Shown piece after piece: positions 48,013 to 59,600 of a stretch of DNA of 64,000 bases (positions within the stretch are counted from its first letter, which is position 1; each line of letters opens with the position of its first letter). A model generated the notes under the pieces. It made no database searches and was not told where the DNA came from. It saw only the letters and a list, made by a program, of their open reading frames with translations. Origin of the DNA: Pseudomonas paracarnis (GTDB lineage: Bacteria > Pseudomonadota > Gammaproteobacteria > Pseudomonadales > Pseudomonadaceae); assembly GCF_904063055.1 (NCBI RefSeq), contig NZ_CAJFCN010000002.1, forward strand, positions 434,001 to 498,000, read 5' to 3'. A program made the position numbers and the translations under genes.

Positions 48013-48528
48013 GTGGTAACTGAAATCGCTTCCCGCGACCGTCTGCAACCGTCCCTGCTGGACCGGTTGACCGACGACGACCCGACCAACCCCAAGGAAA
48101 GCGCCGACAAACGCGTGCTGTCCCTGACCCAATTGAAGGCCTCGGTGCTGCGTGACCTGGCGTGGTTGCTTAACACCACCTCGTTACTCGATACCGATGC
48201 CACGCTGCACACCCCGGCCGGCACTTCGGTGGTCAATTACGGCCTGCCAGCACTGGCGGGCAACAGCGCGTCGAGCGTCGATATCAAAGCCCTGGAAGCC
48301 TTGATTTACCAGGCCATCGCCACTTTCGAGCCGCGTATTTTGCGCCACACATTGCGGGTCAAGGCGCGCATGGGCCATGGCGAGATGAATCACAACGCTC
48401 TGAGTTTCGAGATTGAAGGCGACCTGTGGGCACAGCCGGTGCCGTTACGTTTGCTGTTGCAGACCGACGTGGACCTGGAGTCCGGCCATGTGCGCGTGCT
48501 CAATGCCGACCAGCGGAGACGCCCATGA
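48013..48528 (+). CDS. tssE: T6SS baseplate protein TssE (gp25-like)
   Basis: A 171-residue gp25/lysozyme-like baseplate protein: [17 protein letters not shown] at the N-terminus and [23 protein letters not shown] in the core. It docks the sheath to the baseplate. The start is not ATG: the GTG at 48013 has GGAG 8 bases upstream and is preferred to the TTG at 48010. In P. aeruginosa tagJ lies between hcp and tssE; here only 72 non-coding bases do. It overlaps tssF in an ATGA arrangement. Confidence 0.9.
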   Translation: MVTEIASRDRLQPSLLDRLTDDDPTNPKESADKRVLSLTQLKASVLRDLAWLLNTTSLLDTDATLHTPAGTSVVNYGLPALAGNSASSVDIKALEALIYQAIATFEPRILRHTLRVKARMGHGEMNHNALSFEIEGDLWAQPVPLRLLLQTDVDLESGHVRVLNADQRRRP

Positions 48529-50384
48529 ACCCGCGCCTGCTGGAGCTGTACAACCAGGAATTGCACCACGTGCGCGAAAGCGCCGCCGAGTTCGCCAAGG
48601 AATACCCGAAGATCGCCAGTCGGCTGACCCTGTCCGGCATGGACTGCGCCGACCCGTACGTCGAACGTTTGCTTGAAGGCTTCGCCTATCTCACGGCCCG
48701 CGTGCAGCTCAAGCTCGACGCCGAGTACCCGACCTTCACCCACAACTTGCTGGAAATCGCCTACCCGCACTACTTGGCACCGACGCCGTCGATGACCGTA
48801 GTGCAATTGCAGACCGACCCCGATGAAGGCTCCCTGGCCGGCGGTTTCCCGCTGCCCCGGGACACGGTGCTGCGTGCCGCCCTGGGCCGTGAAACCCAGA
48901 CCTGCTGCGAGTACCGCACCGCGCACCCGGTGACGCTGTGGCCGTTGCAGGTCAGCAACGCCGAATATTTCGGCAACCCCGCCGCCGTGCTCGGACGCCT
49001 GGCCGCCAGCGAACCGAAAGCCAAGGCCGGCCTGCGCCTGACCCTGCGCACCGGTGCCGAGCTGCCGTTCAACAGCCTCGACCTGGATACCTTGCCGCTG
49101 TACCTGAGCGGCGCTGATGAACAACCGTTTCGCCTCTACGAACAACTGCTGGGCAATGCCTGCGCGGTGTTTGCGCGCCAGCCCGGTGGCGATTGGGTCG
49201 AGCGCCTGCCCCAGGGCGCGTTGCGCTCGCGGGGGTTCGATGATGCCGATGCGGCCATGCCGGTGGTGGCGCGGGCGTTCCAGGGCTATCGCCTGTTGCA
49301 GGAGTACTTCGCCCTGCCCCATCGCTTCCTGTTCGTTGAGTTCGCCGAGTTGAGACGCGCGGTCAAGCGGTGTGACGGCCAGGAGCTGGAACTGATCGTG
49401 TTGTTCGACCGCCACGAACCGAGCCTGGAAGGCAGTGTCGGCGCGGCGCAGTTCTTGCCGTTCTGCACGCCCGCCATCAACCTGTTCCCCAAGCGCGTGG
49501 ACCGCATCCACTTGTCCGACCGGGTCAATGAACACCATGTGATCGCCGACCGTACGCGGCCGATGGATTTCGAGATTCACTCCTTGAGCGGCATTACCGG
49601 CCATGGCACCGGACCGGAGCAGCCGTTCTTGCCGTTCTACGCAGTGCGCGATCCGTCGCGCTATGGCCGCGACCAGGCGTATTACAGCGTGCGCCGCGAG
49701 CCACGGGTGCTGTCCAGCGACCAACGCCGCAATGGCCCACGCTCCACTTATGTGGGCAGTGAAACCTTCGTCAGCCTGGTGGACAGCCGCCAGGCGCCGT
49801 ATCGCCATGACCTGCGCCAACTGGGCGTGACGGCGCTGTGCACCAACCGGGACCTGCCGCTGTTCATGAGCGTGGGCAACGGCAAGACCGACTTCACCCT
49901 GGCCGACAGCGCGCCGGTACTGGCCGTGCGATGCGTCGCCGGGCCAAGCCGCCCGCGTGCCAGCCACGCACATGACGCCAAGGCCTGGCGCCTGATCAGC
50001 CAGTTGTCGCTCAACTACCTCTCCTTGAGCGAACAGGGCCAGGGCGCCGGCGCCTTGCGCGAATTGCTGCGCCTGTACGGCGACAGCAATGACGCCGCCC
50101 TGCAATTGCAGATCGAAGGCCTGCGCGAAGTCAGCAGCAAGGCGGTGACCCGACGCCTGCCGATGCCTGGCCCGATTGTGTTTGGCCGCGGCCTGGAAAT
50201 CACCCTGGAGTTCGATGAAAACGCGTTTCGCGGCACCGGCGTGTTCCTGCTCGGTGCAGTGCTGGAGCGCTTCCTGGCACGCTACGTGTCGATCAACAGC
50301 TTTACCGAGACGGTGATCCGTACCACCGAACGCGGCGAGATCATGCGATGGAAAGCCAAGCCCGGACGGCGTCCGACCCTGTGA
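48525..50384 (+). CDS. tssF: T6SS baseplate protein TssF
   Basis: A 619-residue TssF (VasA) protein. The start [23 protein letters not shown] and [22 protein letters not shown] are very characteristic, and the C-terminus [16 protein letters not shown] also matches. It forms the baseplate wedge with TssG and TssE. The ATG at 48525 overlaps the tssE stop; the earlier in-frame ATG lies inside tssE. Confidence 0.95.
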   Translation: MNPRLLELYNQELHHVRESAAEFAKEYPKIASRLTLSGMDCADPYVERLLEGFAYLTARVQLKLDAEYPTFTHNLLEIAYPHYLAPTPSMTVVQLQTDPDEGSLAGGFPLPRDTVLRAALGRETQTCCEYRTAHPVTLWPLQVSNAEYFGNPAAVLGRLAASEPKAKAGLRLTLRTGAELPFNSLDLDTLPLYLSGADEQPFRLYEQLLGNACAVFARQPGGDWVERLPQGALRSRGFDDADAAMPVVARAFQGYRLLQEYFALPHRFLFVEFAELRRAVKRCDGQELELIVLFDRHEPSLEGSVGAAQFLPFCTPAINLFPKRVDRIHLSDRVNEHHVIADRTRPMDFEIHSLSGITGHGTGPEQPFLPFYAVRDPSRYGRDQAYYSVRREPRVLSSDQRRNGPRSTYVGSETFVSLVDSRQAPYRHDLRQLGVTALCTNRDLPLFMSVGNGKTDFTLADSAPVLAVRCVAGPSRPRASHAHDAKAWRLISQLSLNYLSLSEQGQGAGALRELLRLYGDSNDAALQLQIEGLREVSSKAVTRRLPMPGPIVFGRGLEITLEFDENAFRGTGVFLLGAVLERFLARYVSINSFTETVIRTTERGEIMRWKAKPGRRPTL

Positions 50385-51391
50385 GAACCCTGGATGCGAT
50401 GCACCAGGAGCCCTGGGAATATGACTTCTTCCAGGCATTGCGGCGCATCGAGTGCGAAACGCCCGAGCTGCCACGCCTGGGCCATTCCCTGCGCCTGGCC
50501 GATGATCCGCTGCGCCTGGGGCAGCAGGCCGATTGCATCTTCGCACCCGCCACCCTCGCCTCGGTCGCCCCCGGTGGCGACGGCAAGCCGGCGCGGTTGG
50601 AGCAGTTCTTCTTCGGCCTCGGCGGCCCCAACGGGCCGCTGCCGCTGCACATCACCGAGTACGTGCGCGAGCGCCAACGCAACAACGCCGACAGCACCAG
50701 CAAGCAGTTCCTGGATGTGTTCCACCATCGCTTGTTGACCCTGTTCTATCGGGCCTGGGCCGAGGCGCGGCCAACGGTCAGCCATGACCGCCCGGACGAT
50801 GACTACTGGTCCGCCCGCCTCGCCGCCCTGAGTGGCCGCGGGATGCCGAGCCTGCTCAATCAAGGGCTGATCCCCGATACCGCGAAGCTGCATTACAGCG
50901 GCCATCTGTCGGCGCAAACCCGTTACCCGGATGGCTTGAAAGCGATCCTCAGCGAGTACTTCGGCCTGCCGGTAGAGATCGAGGAATACGTCGGCCAATG
51001 GCTGGAACTGCCCGAACGCAGCCGCGTGGGGGTCAGCGCCAACCAGTTGGGCGTGGACTTCTGCCTGGGCAGCCACGTATGGGACCGCCAGCACAAATTC
51101 CGCATCCGCCTGGGCCCGCTCACGCTGGATAACTACATGGGCATGCTGCCCGGCCAACAGCCGTTCAACGAGCTGGTGGCGTGGGTGGCCGAGTACCTGG
51201 GCCATGAATTGGACTGGGACTTGAACCTGGTTTTGCAACAACCCGAAGTACCGGCGCTGCAACTCAACGGCCAGTTCCGCCTGGGCTTCAACACCTGGCT
51301 CGGCCAACCTGCGCATGACGCCAACGACCTAATCCTGGCCCGGCATTACGCCGACCACGCCACCACCTCAAGGAATCCAGAGCATGGGTGA
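50348..51391 (+). CDS. tssG: T6SS baseplate protein TssG
   Basis: A 347-residue TssG family protein, with EPWEYDFFQALRRIEC near the N-terminus and RLEQFFFGLGGPNGPLPLHITEY, both typical. It pairs with TssF in the baseplate wedge. It overlaps tssF by 37 bases and clpV by 8, so all three are tightly coupled. Confidence 0.95.
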   Translation: MESQARTASDPVRTLDAMHQEPWEYDFFQALRRIECETPELPRLGHSLRLADDPLRLGQQADCIFAPATLASVAPGGDGKPARLEQFFFGLGGPNGPLPLHITEYVRERQRNNADSTSKQFLDVFHHRLLTLFYRAWAEARPTVSHDRPDDDYWSARLAALSGRGMPSLLNQGLIPDTAKLHYSGHLSAQTRYPDGLKAILSEYFGLPVEIEEYVGQWLELPERSRVGVSANQLGVDFCLGSHVWDRQHKFRIRLGPLTLDNYMGMLPGQQPFNELVAWVAEYLGHELDWDLNLVLQQPEVPALQLNGQFRLGFNTWLGQPAHDANDLILARHYADHATTSRNPEHG

Positions 51392-54044
51392 AATCAGTCG
51401 CGCCGCACTGTTCGGCAAACTCAACAGCGTGGCCTACAAAGCCATCGAAGCCGCCACCGTGTTCTGCAAATTACGGGGCAATCCGTATGTGGAACTGGCC
51501 CACTGGTTTCACCAGTTGCTGCAACTGCAGGACTCGGACCTGCACCGCATCATCCGTCAGTTCAACGTGGAGCCGGCGCGCCTGGCCCGCGACCTCACCG
51601 AAGCCCTGGATCGCCTGCCGCGTGGCTCGACGTCGATCACCGACCTGTCCTCCCATGTGGAAGAAGCCGTGGAACGCGGCTGGGTGTATGGCAGCCTGAT
51701 GTTCGGTGAAAGCCAGGTTCGCACCGGTTATCTGGTGCTGGGCATCTTGAAGACACCGAGCCTGCGCCATGCGCTGCTGGGCCTGTCCGGCGAGTTCGAC
51801 AAGATCAAGGCCGAGGCCTTGAGCGAGCGCTTTGACGAATACGTCGGTGACTCGCCGGAAAATGCCTTGAGCGCCAGCGACGGTTTCAATGCCGGTGTGC
51901 CAGGCGAGGCCAGCGGTGCCATGGCGCCCAGCGCGCTGGGCAAGCAGGAAGCGCTCAAGCGTTTCACTGTGGACCTGACCGAACAGGCCCGCAGCGGCAA
52001 GCTCGACCCAATCGTGGGCCGTGACGAGGAGATTCGCCAACTGGTGGACATCCTCATGCGTCGGCGCCAGAACAACCCGATCCTCACCGGTGAAGCCGGG
52101 GTGGGCAAGACCGCCGTGGTCGAAGGTTTCGCCCTGCGCATCGTCGCCGGTGACGTGCCGCCCGCCTTGAAAGACGTGGAGCTGCGCAGCCTCGACGTGG
52201 GCTTGCTGCAAGCCGGCGCCAGCATGAAAGGCGAGTTCGAACAGCGCCTGCGCCAGGTCATCGAAGACGTGCAGGCCTCGCCCAAGCCGATCATCCTGTT
52301 TATCGACGAAGCCCATACCCTGGTGGGTGCCGGTGGCGCTGCCGGCACCGGTGACGCAGCCAACCTGCTCAAGCCTGCCCTGGCCCGTGGCACCTTGCGT
52401 ACCGTGGCTGCCACCACCTGGGCCGAGTACAAAAAGCACATCGAGAAAGACCCGGCCCTGACCCGCCGCTTCCAAGTGGTACAGGTTGCCGAACCGTCGG
52501 AAGACAAGGCCCTGCTGATGATGCGCGGCGTGGCTTCCACCATGGAAAAACACCATCAGGTGCAGATCCTCGACGAAGCTCTGGAAGCCTCAGTGAAGCT
52601 CTCCCACCGCTACATTCCGGCGCGCCAGTTGCCGGACAAATCCGTGAGCCTGCTCGACACCGCCTGCGCCCGCGTCGCCATCAGCTTGCACGCGGTACCC
52701 GCGGAAGTGGACGACAGCCGTCGGCGTATCGAGGCCCTGGAAACCGAGTTGCAAATCATCGCCCGTGAGCATGCGATCGGCATTGCCATTGGTGCGCGTC
52801 AAACCAATAGCGAAGCGCTGCTGACCGCCGAGCGTGAGCGTCTGGCCACGCTGGAAAGCCGCTGGGCTGAAGAGAAAGCCTTGGTGGATGAACTGCTCGC
52901 CACCCGGGCAACCTTGCGCGAGAAAGCCGGTGTGGTGGACAGCGGCAACGATGAGTTGCGTGCGCAATTGGTCGACCTGCAACAGCGCCTCACCGCCCTG
53001 CAAGGCGAAACCCCGTTGATCCTGCCGACCGTGGATTATCAGGCCGTGGCCTCGGTGGTCGCCGACTGGACCGGCATCCCGGTGGGCCGCATGGCGCGCA
53101 ATGAGCTGGAGACTGTGCTCAACCTCGACCAGCACCTGAAGAAACGCATCATCGGCCAGAACCATGCCCTGCAGATGATCGCCAAGCGCATCCAGACCTC
53201 CCGCGCCGGCCTCGACAACCCGAGCAAGCCGATTGGCGTGTTCATGCTGGCCGGCACCTCGGGTGTGGGCAAGACCGAAACCGCCCTGGCCCTGGCCGAA
53301 GCCATGTATGGCGGTGAGCAGAACGTCATCACCATCAACATGAGCGAGTTCCAGGAAGCCCACACCGTGTCCACGCTCAAGGGCGCACCTCCGGGCTATA
53401 TCGGCTACGGCGAAGGCGGTGTGCTGACCGAAGCGGTACGGCGCAAACCCTACAGCGTGGTGCTGCTCGATGAGGTGGAGAAAGCTCACCCGGACGTGCA
53501 CGAGATTTTCTTCCAGGTGTTCGACAAGGGCGTGATGGAGGACGGCGAGGGCCGGGTGATCGACTTCAAGAACACCCTGATCCTGCTGACCACCAATGCC
53601 GGGACAGAGCTGATATCACAGGTGTGCAAAGACCCGGCGAACATCCCCGAGCCCGAGGAAATCGCCAAGGCCCTGCGCCAGCCACTGCTGGAGATTTTCC
53701 CGCCGGCCTTGCTCGGTCGCCTGGTGACCATCCCTTACTACCCGCTGAGCGACGAGATGCTCAAAGCGATCACGCGCCTGCAACTGAACCGAATCAAGAA
53801 GCGCGTGGAGAACACCCATAAAGTCGCGTTCGAGTATGACGACGCAGTGGTCGACCTGATCGTCTCGCGCTGCACCGAGACCGAAAGCGGCGGGCGCATG
53901 ATCGACACCATCCTGACCAACAGCCTGCTGCCGGACATGAGCCGCGAGTTCCTCACGCGCATGTTGGAAGGCAAGGCACTGGCGGGGGTGCGGATCAGTA
54001 GTCGGGATAATGAACTGCACTACGACTTCAGCGACACCGAATAA
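51384..54044 (+). CDS. clpV: T6SS sheath-recycling AAA+ ATPase ClpV
   Basis: An 886-residue ClpB-type ATPase that takes apart the contracted TssB-TssC sheath. An N-terminal double Clp repeat domain (about 10-165) precedes two AAA+ modules, with Walker A GEAGVGKT at 236-243 and GTSGVGKT at 624-631. Both Walker B motifs (FIDEAHTL, LLDEVEKAH) are intact. The shortened middle coiled coil distinguishes it from ClpB. It is followed by a REPIN rather than directly by vgrG. Confidence 0.96.
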   Translation: MGEISRAALFGKLNSVAYKAIEAATVFCKLRGNPYVELAHWFHQLLQLQDSDLHRIIRQFNVEPARLARDLTEALDRLPRGSTSITDLSSHVEEAVERGWVYGSLMFGESQVRTGYLVLGILKTPSLRHALLGLSGEFDKIKAEALSERFDEYVGDSPENALSASDGFNAGVPGEASGAMAPSALGKQEALKRFTVDLTEQARSGKLDPIVGRDEEIRQLVDILMRRRQNNPILTGEAGVGKTAVVEGFALRIVAGDVPPALKDVELRSLDVGLLQAGASMKGEFEQRLRQVIEDVQASPKPIILFIDEAHTLVGAGGAAGTGDAANLLKPALARGTLRTVAATTWAEYKKHIEKDPALTRRFQVVQVAEPSEDKALLMMRGVASTMEKHHQVQILDEALEASVKLSHRYIPARQLPDKSVSLLDTACARVAISLHAVPAEVDDSRRRIEALETELQIIAREHAIGIAIGARQTNSEALLTAERERLATLESRWAEEKALVDELLATRATLREKAGVVDSGNDELRAQLVDLQQRLTALQGETPLILPTVDYQAVASVVADWTGIPVGRMARNELETVLNLDQHLKKRIIGQNHALQMIAKRIQTSRAGLDNPSKPIGVFMLAGTSGVGKTETALALAEAMYGGEQNVITINMSEFQEAHTVSTLKGAPPGYIGYGEGGVLTEAVRRKPYSVVLLDEVEKAHPDVHEIFFQVFDKGVMEDGEGRVIDFKNTLILLTTNAGTELISQVCKDPANIPEPEEIAKALRQPLLEIFPPALLGRLVTIPYYPLSDEMLKAITRLQLNRIKKRVENTHKVAFEYDDAVVDLIVSRCTETESGGRMIDTILTNSLLPDMSREFLTRMLEGKALAGVRISSRDNELHYDFSDTE

Positions 54045-54062
54045 CTATTGTTGGAATACGGT

Positions 54063-54157
54063 CAGTGTGGGAGCTGGCTTGCCTGCGATAGCGGTCTGAC
54101 ATTCAGCATTGATGTTGACTGATCCACCGCTATCGCAGGCAAGCCAGCTCCCACAGT
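54063..54157. repeat. REPIN between clpV and vgrG
   Basis: A GTGGGAGCTGGCTTGCCTGC-class doublet: two perfect inverted arms around a spacer, beginning 18 bases after the clpV stop. It separates the core machinery genes from the spike-effector module. Confidence 0.92.
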
Positions 54158-54200
54158 TGATCCGGTTCCGTCAGTGATGACGGTATTTACGGGACTACCG

Positions 54201-56147
54201 ATGCTATTCAACCAAGCCTCACGCCTGGCCAAGATCAACAGCCCCCTCGGGCCGGATGTGCTGCTGCTCAACGAAATGGGCGGCGGTGAAGAGTTGGGCC
54301 GGCTGTTCAACTATGAGCTGCAACTGACGTCCCTGGACGCCAACATCGACCTGAACCAATTGCTGGGTAAACCGATGAGCGTCGGCCTGCAACTGGCGGA
54401 CGGCGGCGAGCGGCATTTCCACGGGATCGTTGCCCGGTGCAGCCAGAACATCGACAAAGGCCAGTTCGCCAGTTACCAAGTCACCCTGCGCCCTTGGCTG
54501 TGGTTGCTCAGCCGCACCTCCGACTGCCGGATTTTCCAGAACCTGAGCATCCCGCAGATCATCAAGCAGGTGTTCCGTGACCTGGGTTTTTCCGACTTTG
54601 AAGACGCCCTCAGCCGGCCGTATCGCGAGTGGGAGTACTGCGTGCAGTACCGCGAGACCAGCTTCGATTTCGTCAGCCGACTGATGGAACAGGAAGGCAT
54701 CTACTACTTCTTCCGCCATGAACAGGACCGCCATGTGCTGGTGCTGGCCGACGCCTATGGCGCCCACACCAGCGTGCCCGGCTACGCGTCGATCCCCTAC
54801 TACCCCAAGGACGAGCAGCAGCGCGAACGCGACCATATGCACAATTGGCACCTGGCGCAGGAGGTGCAGCCGGGCTCGCTGGAGCTGAACGACTACGACT
54901 TCCAGCGCCCCAGCGCGAGCATCGACGTGCGCTCGGCCATGCCGCGCCCGCACACCGCCGGCGACTACCCGCTGTACGACTACCCCGGTACCTACGTGCA
55001 AAGCGCCGACGGCGAACACTATGCGCGCACCCGCATCGAGGCCCTGCAAACCCTGCATGAACAGATTGAGTTCAGCGGCAATGCGCGCGGGCTGGGCTCG
55101 GGCCATCTGTTCAGCCTCACCGGTTTCAGTCGCCAGGACCAGAACCGCGAGTACCTGATCGTCGGTTGCCGCTACTTCATCGTGCAAGAAAGCCTGGAAA
55201 GCGGTGGCGGTTCAGGCTCGGCGCAGTTTGAAAGCAGCCTGACCTGCATCGACGCCCAACAGAGTTTCCGCCCGCTGGCCAATACTCACCGCCCCATCGT
55301 CAAAGGCCCGCAGACCGCCTTGGTGGTAGGCCCCAAGGGCGAGGAGATCTGGACCGACCAGTACGGCCGCGTGAAGGTGCATTTCTACTGGGACCGCCAC
55401 GACCAATCCAACGAGAACAGCTCGTGCTGGATTCGTGTGTCGCAATCCTGGGCCGGCAAGAACTGGGGCTCGATGCAGATTCCGCGCATCGGCCAAGAGG
55501 TGATCGTCAGCTTCCTCGAAGGCGACCCCGACCGACCGATCATCACCGGGCGGGTCTACAACGCTGAGCAGACGGTGCCCTACGACTTGCCGGAGAACGC
55601 CACCCAGAGCGGCATGAAAAGTCGCTCCAGCAAAGGCGGCACGCCGGCCAACTTCAATGAAATCCGCATGGAGGACAAGAAGGGCTTGGAGCAGTTGTAT
55701 ATCCATGCCGAGCGTAACCAGGACATCGTGGTGGAGGTGGATGAAAGCCACTCGGTGGGGCATGACCGCAACAAGAATATTGGGCATAACGAGACGGTGA
55801 CCATTGGCAGTAACCGCCTGCGGGTTGTGCGCAATAACGACACGGTGATCGTGGGCGGTGCCAAGTCCGACAGCGCCGCCACGAGTTACACCATCGAGGC
55901 CGGCGAGAGTCTTCGCCTGGTGTGCGGCGACAGCGTGATTGAGCTCAAGGCTGGCGGCGACATCAACCTGACCTGTGGCTCGTTCAACCTGTTTTCCACC
56001 GGCAGCAGCAAGATCCAGACGAAGGGCAAGCTGGACATCAACCTGGGCAGCGACAAAGGCACTTCGCCGGGTGCCCAGGGCGTGCAAAGCACGATCAAGT
56101 CCGCCGTCGAGTCAAAATTCCCCGGTAAGCCCGGTGCTGGTCAATAA
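54201..56147 (+). CDS. vgrG: T6SS spike protein VgrG
   Basis: A 648-residue VgrG trimer subunit. The gp27-like N-terminal part includes VLLLNEMGGGEELGRLFNYELQL and PYREWEYCVQYRETSFDFVSR. The gp5-like OB fold has VGPKGEEIWTDQYGRVKVHFYW and SQSWAGKNWG, and the C-terminal beta-helix carries repeats such as GHNETVTIGSNRLRVVRNND. There is no extra effector domain at the end; cargo is supplied by the neighbouring EagR-Rhs pair. The ATG at 54201 matches the family start; in-frame ATGs upstream (54177) are less suitable. Confidence 0.95.
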   Translation: MLFNQASRLAKINSPLGPDVLLLNEMGGGEELGRLFNYELQLTSLDANIDLNQLLGKPMSVGLQLADGGERHFHGIVARCSQNIDKGQFASYQVTLRPWLWLLSRTSDCRIFQNLSIPQIIKQVFRDLGFSDFEDALSRPYREWEYCVQYRETSFDFVSRLMEQEGIYYFFRHEQDRHVLVLADAYGAHTSVPGYASIPYYPKDEQQRERDHMHNWHLAQEVQPGSLELNDYDFQRPSASIDVRSAMPRPHTAGDYPLYDYPGTYVQSADGEHYARTRIEALQTLHEQIEFSGNARGLGSGHLFSLTGFSRQDQNREYLIVGCRYFIVQESLESGGGSGSAQFESSLTCIDAQQSFRPLANTHRPIVKGPQTALVVGPKGEEIWTDQYGRVKVHFYWDRHDQSNENSSCWIRVSQSWAGKNWGSMQIPRIGQEVIVSFLEGDPDRPIITGRVYNAEQTVPYDLPENATQSGMKSRSSKGGTPANFNEIRMEDKKGLEQLYIHAERNQDIVVEVDESHSVGHDRNKNIGHNETVTIGSNRLRVVRNNDTVIVGGAKSDSAATSYTIEAGESLRLVCGDSVIELKAGGDINLTCGSFNLFSTGSSKIQTKGKLDINLGSDKGTSPGAQGVQSTIKSAVESKFPGKPGAGQ

Positions 56148-56162
56148 CGAGATTTTGTCACC

Positions 56163-56597
56163 ATGAACTACCTGATCAACGAAGCCCAATTCACCCTTCC
56201 CGACGCCGAGGTACAGGACACCTCCATCAATATCCTCAAGTTCGCCAAGCTGGGCACCACCCTGGTGGTGAGCCGCAGCCCGTTGGCGGACGGCGAAAGC
56301 CTGCAAAGCAATTTTGAAGGCCAGCTGAAAAAACTCGAGCAGCAGGTCAAAGATCTGCGCTATAGCCCTGCACAAGCGGTCAAGGTCGGCCCAGCGCAGG
56401 ACATCGATGCGTTTGAAGTGCAGAACCACTTCAACAAAGGCAGCGACAACATTTACCAGTATCAGCTGGCGATGCAGATACCTGGCACCCGCAATCTGAT
56501 TGCCCTGAGCTACGTCAAGACCCAGCCCCTGGGCCCTGCCGAAGCGGCACACTGGGCAACGCTGAAAAACACACTCCACTTCCTCGCCACGCCCTGA
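56163..56597 (+). CDS. eagR: EagR-type T6SS effector chaperone (DcrB/DUF1795 fold)
   Basis: A 144-residue protein starting MNYLINEAQFTLPDAEVQDTS, with SINILKFAKLGTTLVVSRSPL, typical of Eag (effector-associated) chaperones. These proteins cover the N-terminal membrane segments of prePAAR effectors until they are loaded onto VgrG. Position between vgrG and an rhs gene with prePAAR and membrane helices supports the call. It starts 15 bases after vgrG and ends 14 bases before rhs. Confidence 0.9.
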   Translation: MNYLINEAQFTLPDAEVQDTSINILKFAKLGTTLVVSRSPLADGESLQSNFEGQLKKLEQQVKDLRYSPAQAVKVGPAQDIDAFEVQNHFNKGSDNIYQYQLAMQIPGTRNLIALSYVKTQPLGPAEAAHWATLKNTLHFLATP

Positions 56598-56611
56598 GTC
56601 GAGTCTGAGCA

Positions 56612-59600
56612 ATGAGTGAGGATCTTTGGGCGGCCCGCGAAGGCGACGCACTGCTGCACACCTCGGTGATGGCCGATATTCTCGGCGGCGTGCTGGAAGT
56701 GGCCGCCTATGCGGCGCTCACCACCGTGGGCTGCCTGGCCGTTGCCGGGGCGGTGTTCCTCGCGACGGGTGCAACCATCGCCACCGGCGGTGTAGCCCTG
56801 GTGTTGGTGGTGGGCGCGGTCGTCGGTATTACCGCTGGCCTCACGGGGGCGGACTTGAAGATATCCAGTTGGTGCGAGTCCGCCGCCAACTGGGTGTTCC
56901 CGCCGGTGATCGATGCCTTCATCACCAGCGGTTCGCACAACGTGTTCATCAATGGCAAAAAGGCCGCCCGCGCCGCAGGCAAGATGACGGCTGTACCGGT
57001 CGCGCCCAGCGAGCCGGCAGCGCCGAGCTTCCTGGATATGGCCGGGGAGTTTTTCTCGCAGATGTGGCGCCCGACCGTCGCCTCGCCCGCCCCCGGCACC
57101 GAGCCGTGCCCGCTGGACACCGTGGCGTGCAACAAGCATCCGCCCATGCCCCTGCAGTTTATTGCCGAAGGTTCCAGCTCGGTGTTCATCAACGGGCAGC
57201 CTGCGGCACGCAGCGGTGATCGCAGTACCTGTGACGCCAAGATTGGGACGGCTGAGGGCCTGATTTCGCCGGATGTGCGCATTGGTGGTGAGACCATTGT
57301 GGTGCAGGAGATTCGTAGCGGGAAAACGCCGGGGGTGGGGCTGGCGATTACTGCCTTGTTGATGCTACGCGGCAATGTGAAGTGCTTTTGGAGCAAACTG
57401 CCCTGCCTGTTCGGCAGTGTGGTGGTAGGGGCTGGAGTCTCCTATGGCACCAGCAAAATAACCTCTGCGCTCAAGAGCGCCATGAACGGCTCCCCCAACC
57501 CCGTGCACAGTGCGACCGGCGCTAAGATTCTAGGTGATGAGGATGAACTGGATTTCGTGCTTCCTGGGCTGTTTCCCATCGATTGGCAGCGTTTCTACAG
57601 CAGCCTCGACGCACGGACCGACGGTCTCTTTGGGGCGGGCTGGAGCGTTGCCTATGAGGTATCGGTCGAGATCGATAAAGACGAAAACTTGTTTTATATC
57701 GATGAACAGGGAAGGCGCTTGGAGATCGGTTACATCCCTGCGTCCGGCGGAGCATTCGACCCAGTCGAAGGTCTTGCGGTCAGGCGCAGTGGTGACGCAG
57801 CGGTCTTGATCGAGAGTACCGACGGCCTGTATCGGCTGTTCGAACTCGACCCGCAGAACCACTCTCGAATGCGCCTGCAACTGCTAGGTGATCGCAATGA
57901 AGGGCGGATCTTCCTTGATTACGATGCCCAAGGACGGCTGTGCCGCCTGCGCGACACCCATGACTTGATGCACGTCGACCTAAGCTACACCGCAGAGCAT
58001 CCTGGGCGTGTAAGCCATATCGAACGCCGTTACCTGCGCCAAGACCATTTCGATGGGCGCTGCGACGTGCTCGTCAGCTATCGCTATGACAGCAACGGCG
58101 ATCTTGCCGAAGTCTTGGACGCCCAGGGCACGACCCTTCGCAGCTTTGCCTACGACAGCGGCAGGCGCATGACCGTGCACCGATTGCCGAGTGGCATGCG
58201 CTGCTTCTACCAATGGGCTCAAGTACCTGGCCCAGACGGCTCGGAATGGCGCGTCAGTCGGCACTGGACAGATGCGGGTGATGAATACACCTTCGACTAC
58301 GACTTGGATGCGGGCATTACGCGCGTCACCGACGGGTTGAGGCGCGTCAGCACTCGGCATTGGAATCCGCAGTTCCAGATCACTCGCTACATCGATAACC
58401 TCGGCCATACGTGGCAGTTTGAATGGAGCGAAGATCGCCAACTGCTCGGTGCGATTGACCCGCAAAACGGCCAGTGGCGTTTCAACTATGACGCGTGCGG
58501 CAACCTGAGCGCCGTCATCGATCCACTGTCCAGAACCAGCAGCACGCAGTGGCTGGCGCATTGGGCATTGCCCGAGGTGGAAACCGATACTGCGGGCCAC
58601 AGCTGGCATTATCGCTACGACCAGCGTGGTAACTGCATCGAGGAAATCAACCCCCTGGGCAACCGTACGCGCTATGTCTATGACGGTTTCGGCCAGCCGG
58701 TACGCATCATCGATGCGACCGAAAAAACCAGAACATTGCATTGGAACGAATGGAGCCAACTGGTCGAAGAAGTGGACTGCTCGGGTTATCCCACTCGCTA
58801 TCAGTACGACGCCTTCGGCAATTTGGTGGTGCAGACCAATGCCGAGGGTGAATCGGTGCGCTATCGGTACGGTCCTCAGGGGCTACTACTGGAATGCCAG
58901 CTTCCAGATGGCCGCGTCGAACTGTTCCAGCGCAGCGCAAATGGTTATCTGACTGCCCACGTTGACCCTGCCGGCAGCACCACACGCTATGACTATGACG
59001 TTCGTGGCTTGGTCAAACAACGCCGGGATGCGCATAACCGTTCGGTGATGTTCGATCATGATGCCTACGGACGACTCCGCAAGCTGACCAACGAGAATGG
59101 CGAGAGCTATCGCTTTGAGTGGGACGCAGCCGACCGCATGGTCCAGCAGCAGGATCTGGATCAAAGCCGACGCTGCTACACCTACGATTCACTGGACGAT
59201 ATTGTTGCCGTGGACTATCTACCGGGAACAGAGGGCGAGCCGGTAGCGCCGTTGTCGCACCAGTTTCAGCGCGATCCTGTTGGCCGCCTGGTCAGTAAAA
59301 CCACCGCGGACGGCACCACGGTCTATGAACACGACCTGAACGACCAGTTGGTCGGTGTCACCTTCACCGCCCTTGATGGCCGCCAGCAGCTACTCGGTTT
59401 CAGCTATGACGCGCTGGGGCAACTGCTTGAGGAGCAAAGCTCGGCAGGGTCTGTGCAGCATCGTTACGACGAGCTGGGAAACCTGGTTCAAACCGGCTTG
59501 CCCGACGGTCGATGGTTGAACAGGCTGTACTACGGTAGCGGCCACCTGCATCAGTTGAACATCGATGGAAAAGTCATCAGCGACTTTGAGCGTGATCGCT

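Noticed and set aside
48390..50546. 718-residue frame antisense to tssF
   Set aside because: Long only because G+C-rich codons rarely give stops on the complementary strand; tssF is certain.
26836..56147. Prophage tail cluster
   Set aside because: Hcp, VgrG, the sheath and gp25-like proteins resemble phage tails, but the presence of TssJ-K-L-M, ClpV and PpkA/PppA shows a T6SS; no capsid, terminase or integrase genes are present.
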